A DNA stretch of 5,720 nucleotides from Solirubrobacterales bacterium (GTDB lineage: Bacteria > Actinomycetota > Thermoleophilia > Solirubrobacterales > Solirubrobacteraceae): assembly GCA_015655225.1 (NCBI GenBank), contig JAATFK010000179.1:1-5720 (forward strand), given 5' to 3'. Below the pieces are notes generated by a model that did not search any database, had not been told where the DNA came from, and saw only the letters and a program-made list of their open reading frames with translations. Each line of letters starts with the position of its first letter. Position 1 is the stretch's first letter. A program made the translations under genes and the position numbers. Positions 4,865 through 5,720 of the stretch are shown piece by piece.

Positions 4865-5720
4865 CTACTTCTTCTTCGCCACCTTCTTCTTGGGCGCCGC
4901 CGCCACCTTCAGCGTCGCGCTCTTGGTAGTCGTCGTCGCCTTGGCGCTGCCGTGGCGCGACGTGATCGCGATCTTCACCGCGAGGTGCTTCGCTCTTCTC
5001 AGCGCGGCGCGGCCGGTGGCGGTCAGCTTGACCGACAGGATCGTGCTTCTGCCGGCCTTGAGCACCGTCGTGGCGTGCCCGATCGTGACCGTCTTGCGCT
5101 TGCCGTGCACGAGCAGTCTCGCCGTCAGCGTGACCGTCGTGCGGCAGGTCGCTCCCGCCGGGCAGCTGAGCGTCAGCTTCGCCGCGCTCGCCGCCGCCGA
5201 GACCGTCGCGACCTTCGTCACCTTCACCGGGACCGCGGCCGGAGCCGGGGCCGGCTTCGGCGCCGGCGTCGTGACCACCGGCGGCGTGACCACCGGCGGC
5301 GTGCTCACCGGTGGCGTCGTCCCGCCACCGGCCGACGGCGTCGTCGTCGTGTCTCCGCCGCCCGGATTGGTCGTCGTCCCGCCGTCGCCGCCGGTCCCGC
5401 CGTCGCCACCGGACCCGTCACCGGGTCCGGAACCACCGTCACCCGGACCGCTCCCGCCAGAGCCGCTCCCCGGCACCGTCCCGTCCTCCGCAACCGAGAA
5501 CAGGTGGATCTCGGAGCTGCCGGAGGTCGGCGAGCTGAGCCGGATCCACGCCGGCGTCTTGCCCGCGTCGACCGGCACCGTCAGCGAGTACACGTCCGCG
5601 TGCGTCGTGTCCTGGCTCGCCGTCGTGTCGCGGTAGAGCGTGTCGACCGCGATCGTGTTGCCGGCCTGCAGCGCTCCCGGCGTCCAGTCGGACACCTCGA
5701 GCGACGTCTTGGAGCTGGTC
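4865..5720 (-). CDS. C-terminal part of a secreted protein with Gly/Pro/Thr linker and Cys/Lys-rich module (partial at right edge)
   Basis: The last 284 residues are visible; the N-terminus, any signal peptide and any catalytic domain lie beyond 5720. Visible residues about 9-85 (DWTPGALQAGNTIAV, LYRDTT, YSLTVPVDAGKTPAWI, IHLFSVAEDG) look like the closing beta-sandwich of a large secreted enzyme. Similar endings, with PVD, KT and IH(V/L)F, occur in actinobacterial secreted glycoside hydrolases, though the enzyme itself is not visible. Residues about 90-165 are a low-complexity linker, first GSGPGDG-type and then TTTTPSAGGG and TPPVV repeats. Residues about 178-284 are the same module as in the beta-helix protein: KLTLSCPAGATC, LKAG, a TATGRAAL helix and a basic tail ending KKKVAKKK. 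GTG 5693-5695 is in frame but lacks a ribosome binding site and sits inside the beta-sandwich, so it is not taken as the start. Export is inferred from the linker and module only. Confidence 0.88.
   Translation of the reverse strand, partial: TSSKTSLEVSDWTPGALQAGNTIAVDTLYRDTTASQDTTHADVYSLTVPVDAGKTPAWIRLSSPTSGSSEIHLFSVAEDGTVPGSGSGGSGPGDGGSGPGDGSGGDGGTGGDGGTTTNPGGGDTTTTPSAGGGTTPPVSTPPVVTPPVVTTPAPKPAPAPAAVPVKVTKVATVSAAASAAKLTLSCPAGATCRTTVTLTARLLVHGKRKTVTIGHATTVLKAGRSTILSVKLTATGRAALRRAKHLAVKIAITSRHGSAKATTTTKSATLKVAAAPKKKVAKKK
5271..5315. repeat. Three tandem 15-base repeats encoding TPPVV units
   Basis: Two identical copies of gtgaccaccggcggc (5271-5285, 5286-5300) are followed by one copy with three changes (5301-5315). 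On the minus strand they encode TPPVV, TPPVV and TPPVS within the linker of the partial secreted protein. In-frame 15-base units like these can expand or contract by slippage and so change linker length between strains. Confidence 0.85.

Noticed and set aside
5271..5470. Short repeats resembling a CRISPR array or mobile-element end
   Set aside because: They are in-frame codon repeats of a Gly/Pro/Thr linker, with no spacer structure, no flanking duplication and no transposase.
5693..5695. GTG as the true start of the right-edge protein
   Set aside because: No ribosome binding site precedes it, the frame stays open to the window edge, and it sits in the middle of a beta-sandwich.

Overview
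The window is very GC-rich, with G or C at almost every third codon position. It carries secreted proteins ending in a two-cysteine, lysine-rich C-terminal module of a kind I associate with the actinobacterial class Thermoleophilia (Solirubrobacterales: Solirubrobacter, Conexibacter, Patulibacter and relatives). That placement is an inference from protein style and composition, not from a marker gene.

Layout, left to right. (1) From the left edge to about 1249, minus strand: the N-terminal ATPase part of a large LuxR/LAL-type ATP-binding transcriptional regulator; its C-terminal HTH lies beyond the edge. (2) 1246-1575, minus: a reading frame with a clear signal peptide, an in-frame TAG, and then a sensible-looking secreted C-terminus; probably a broken secreted-protein gene. 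(3) About 1580-1900: mostly non-coding, with a possible fragment of a small membrane-anchored protein on the plus strand, two short palindromes, and tandem hairpins that probably terminate the next gene. (4) 1904-4036, minus: a complete 710-residue secreted beta-helix, passenger-like protein with a strong Shine-Dalgarno sequence. (5) 4037-4227: the intergenic region between divergent genes, with a candidate promoter and palindrome. (6) 4228-4773, plus: a 181-residue conserved cytoplasmic protein of a family I recognise but cannot name. (7) 4795-4833: a strong hairpin shared by two converging genes. (8) 4865 to the right edge, minus: the C-terminal 284 residues of another secreted protein, with a low-complexity linker and the same C-terminal module as the beta-helix protein.

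There is no obvious pathway linking the genes. The clearest theme is cell-surface biology: two, perhaps three, secreted proteins, two of which share a C-terminal cysteine/lysine module that may hold or mature them at the envelope. I see no tRNA, rRNA, CRISPR array, insertion sequence or phage gene. I do not see a convincing new multi-gene system; the best candidates for something undescribed are the shared C-terminal module, the TAG-interrupted secreted gene and the unnamed conserved protein.
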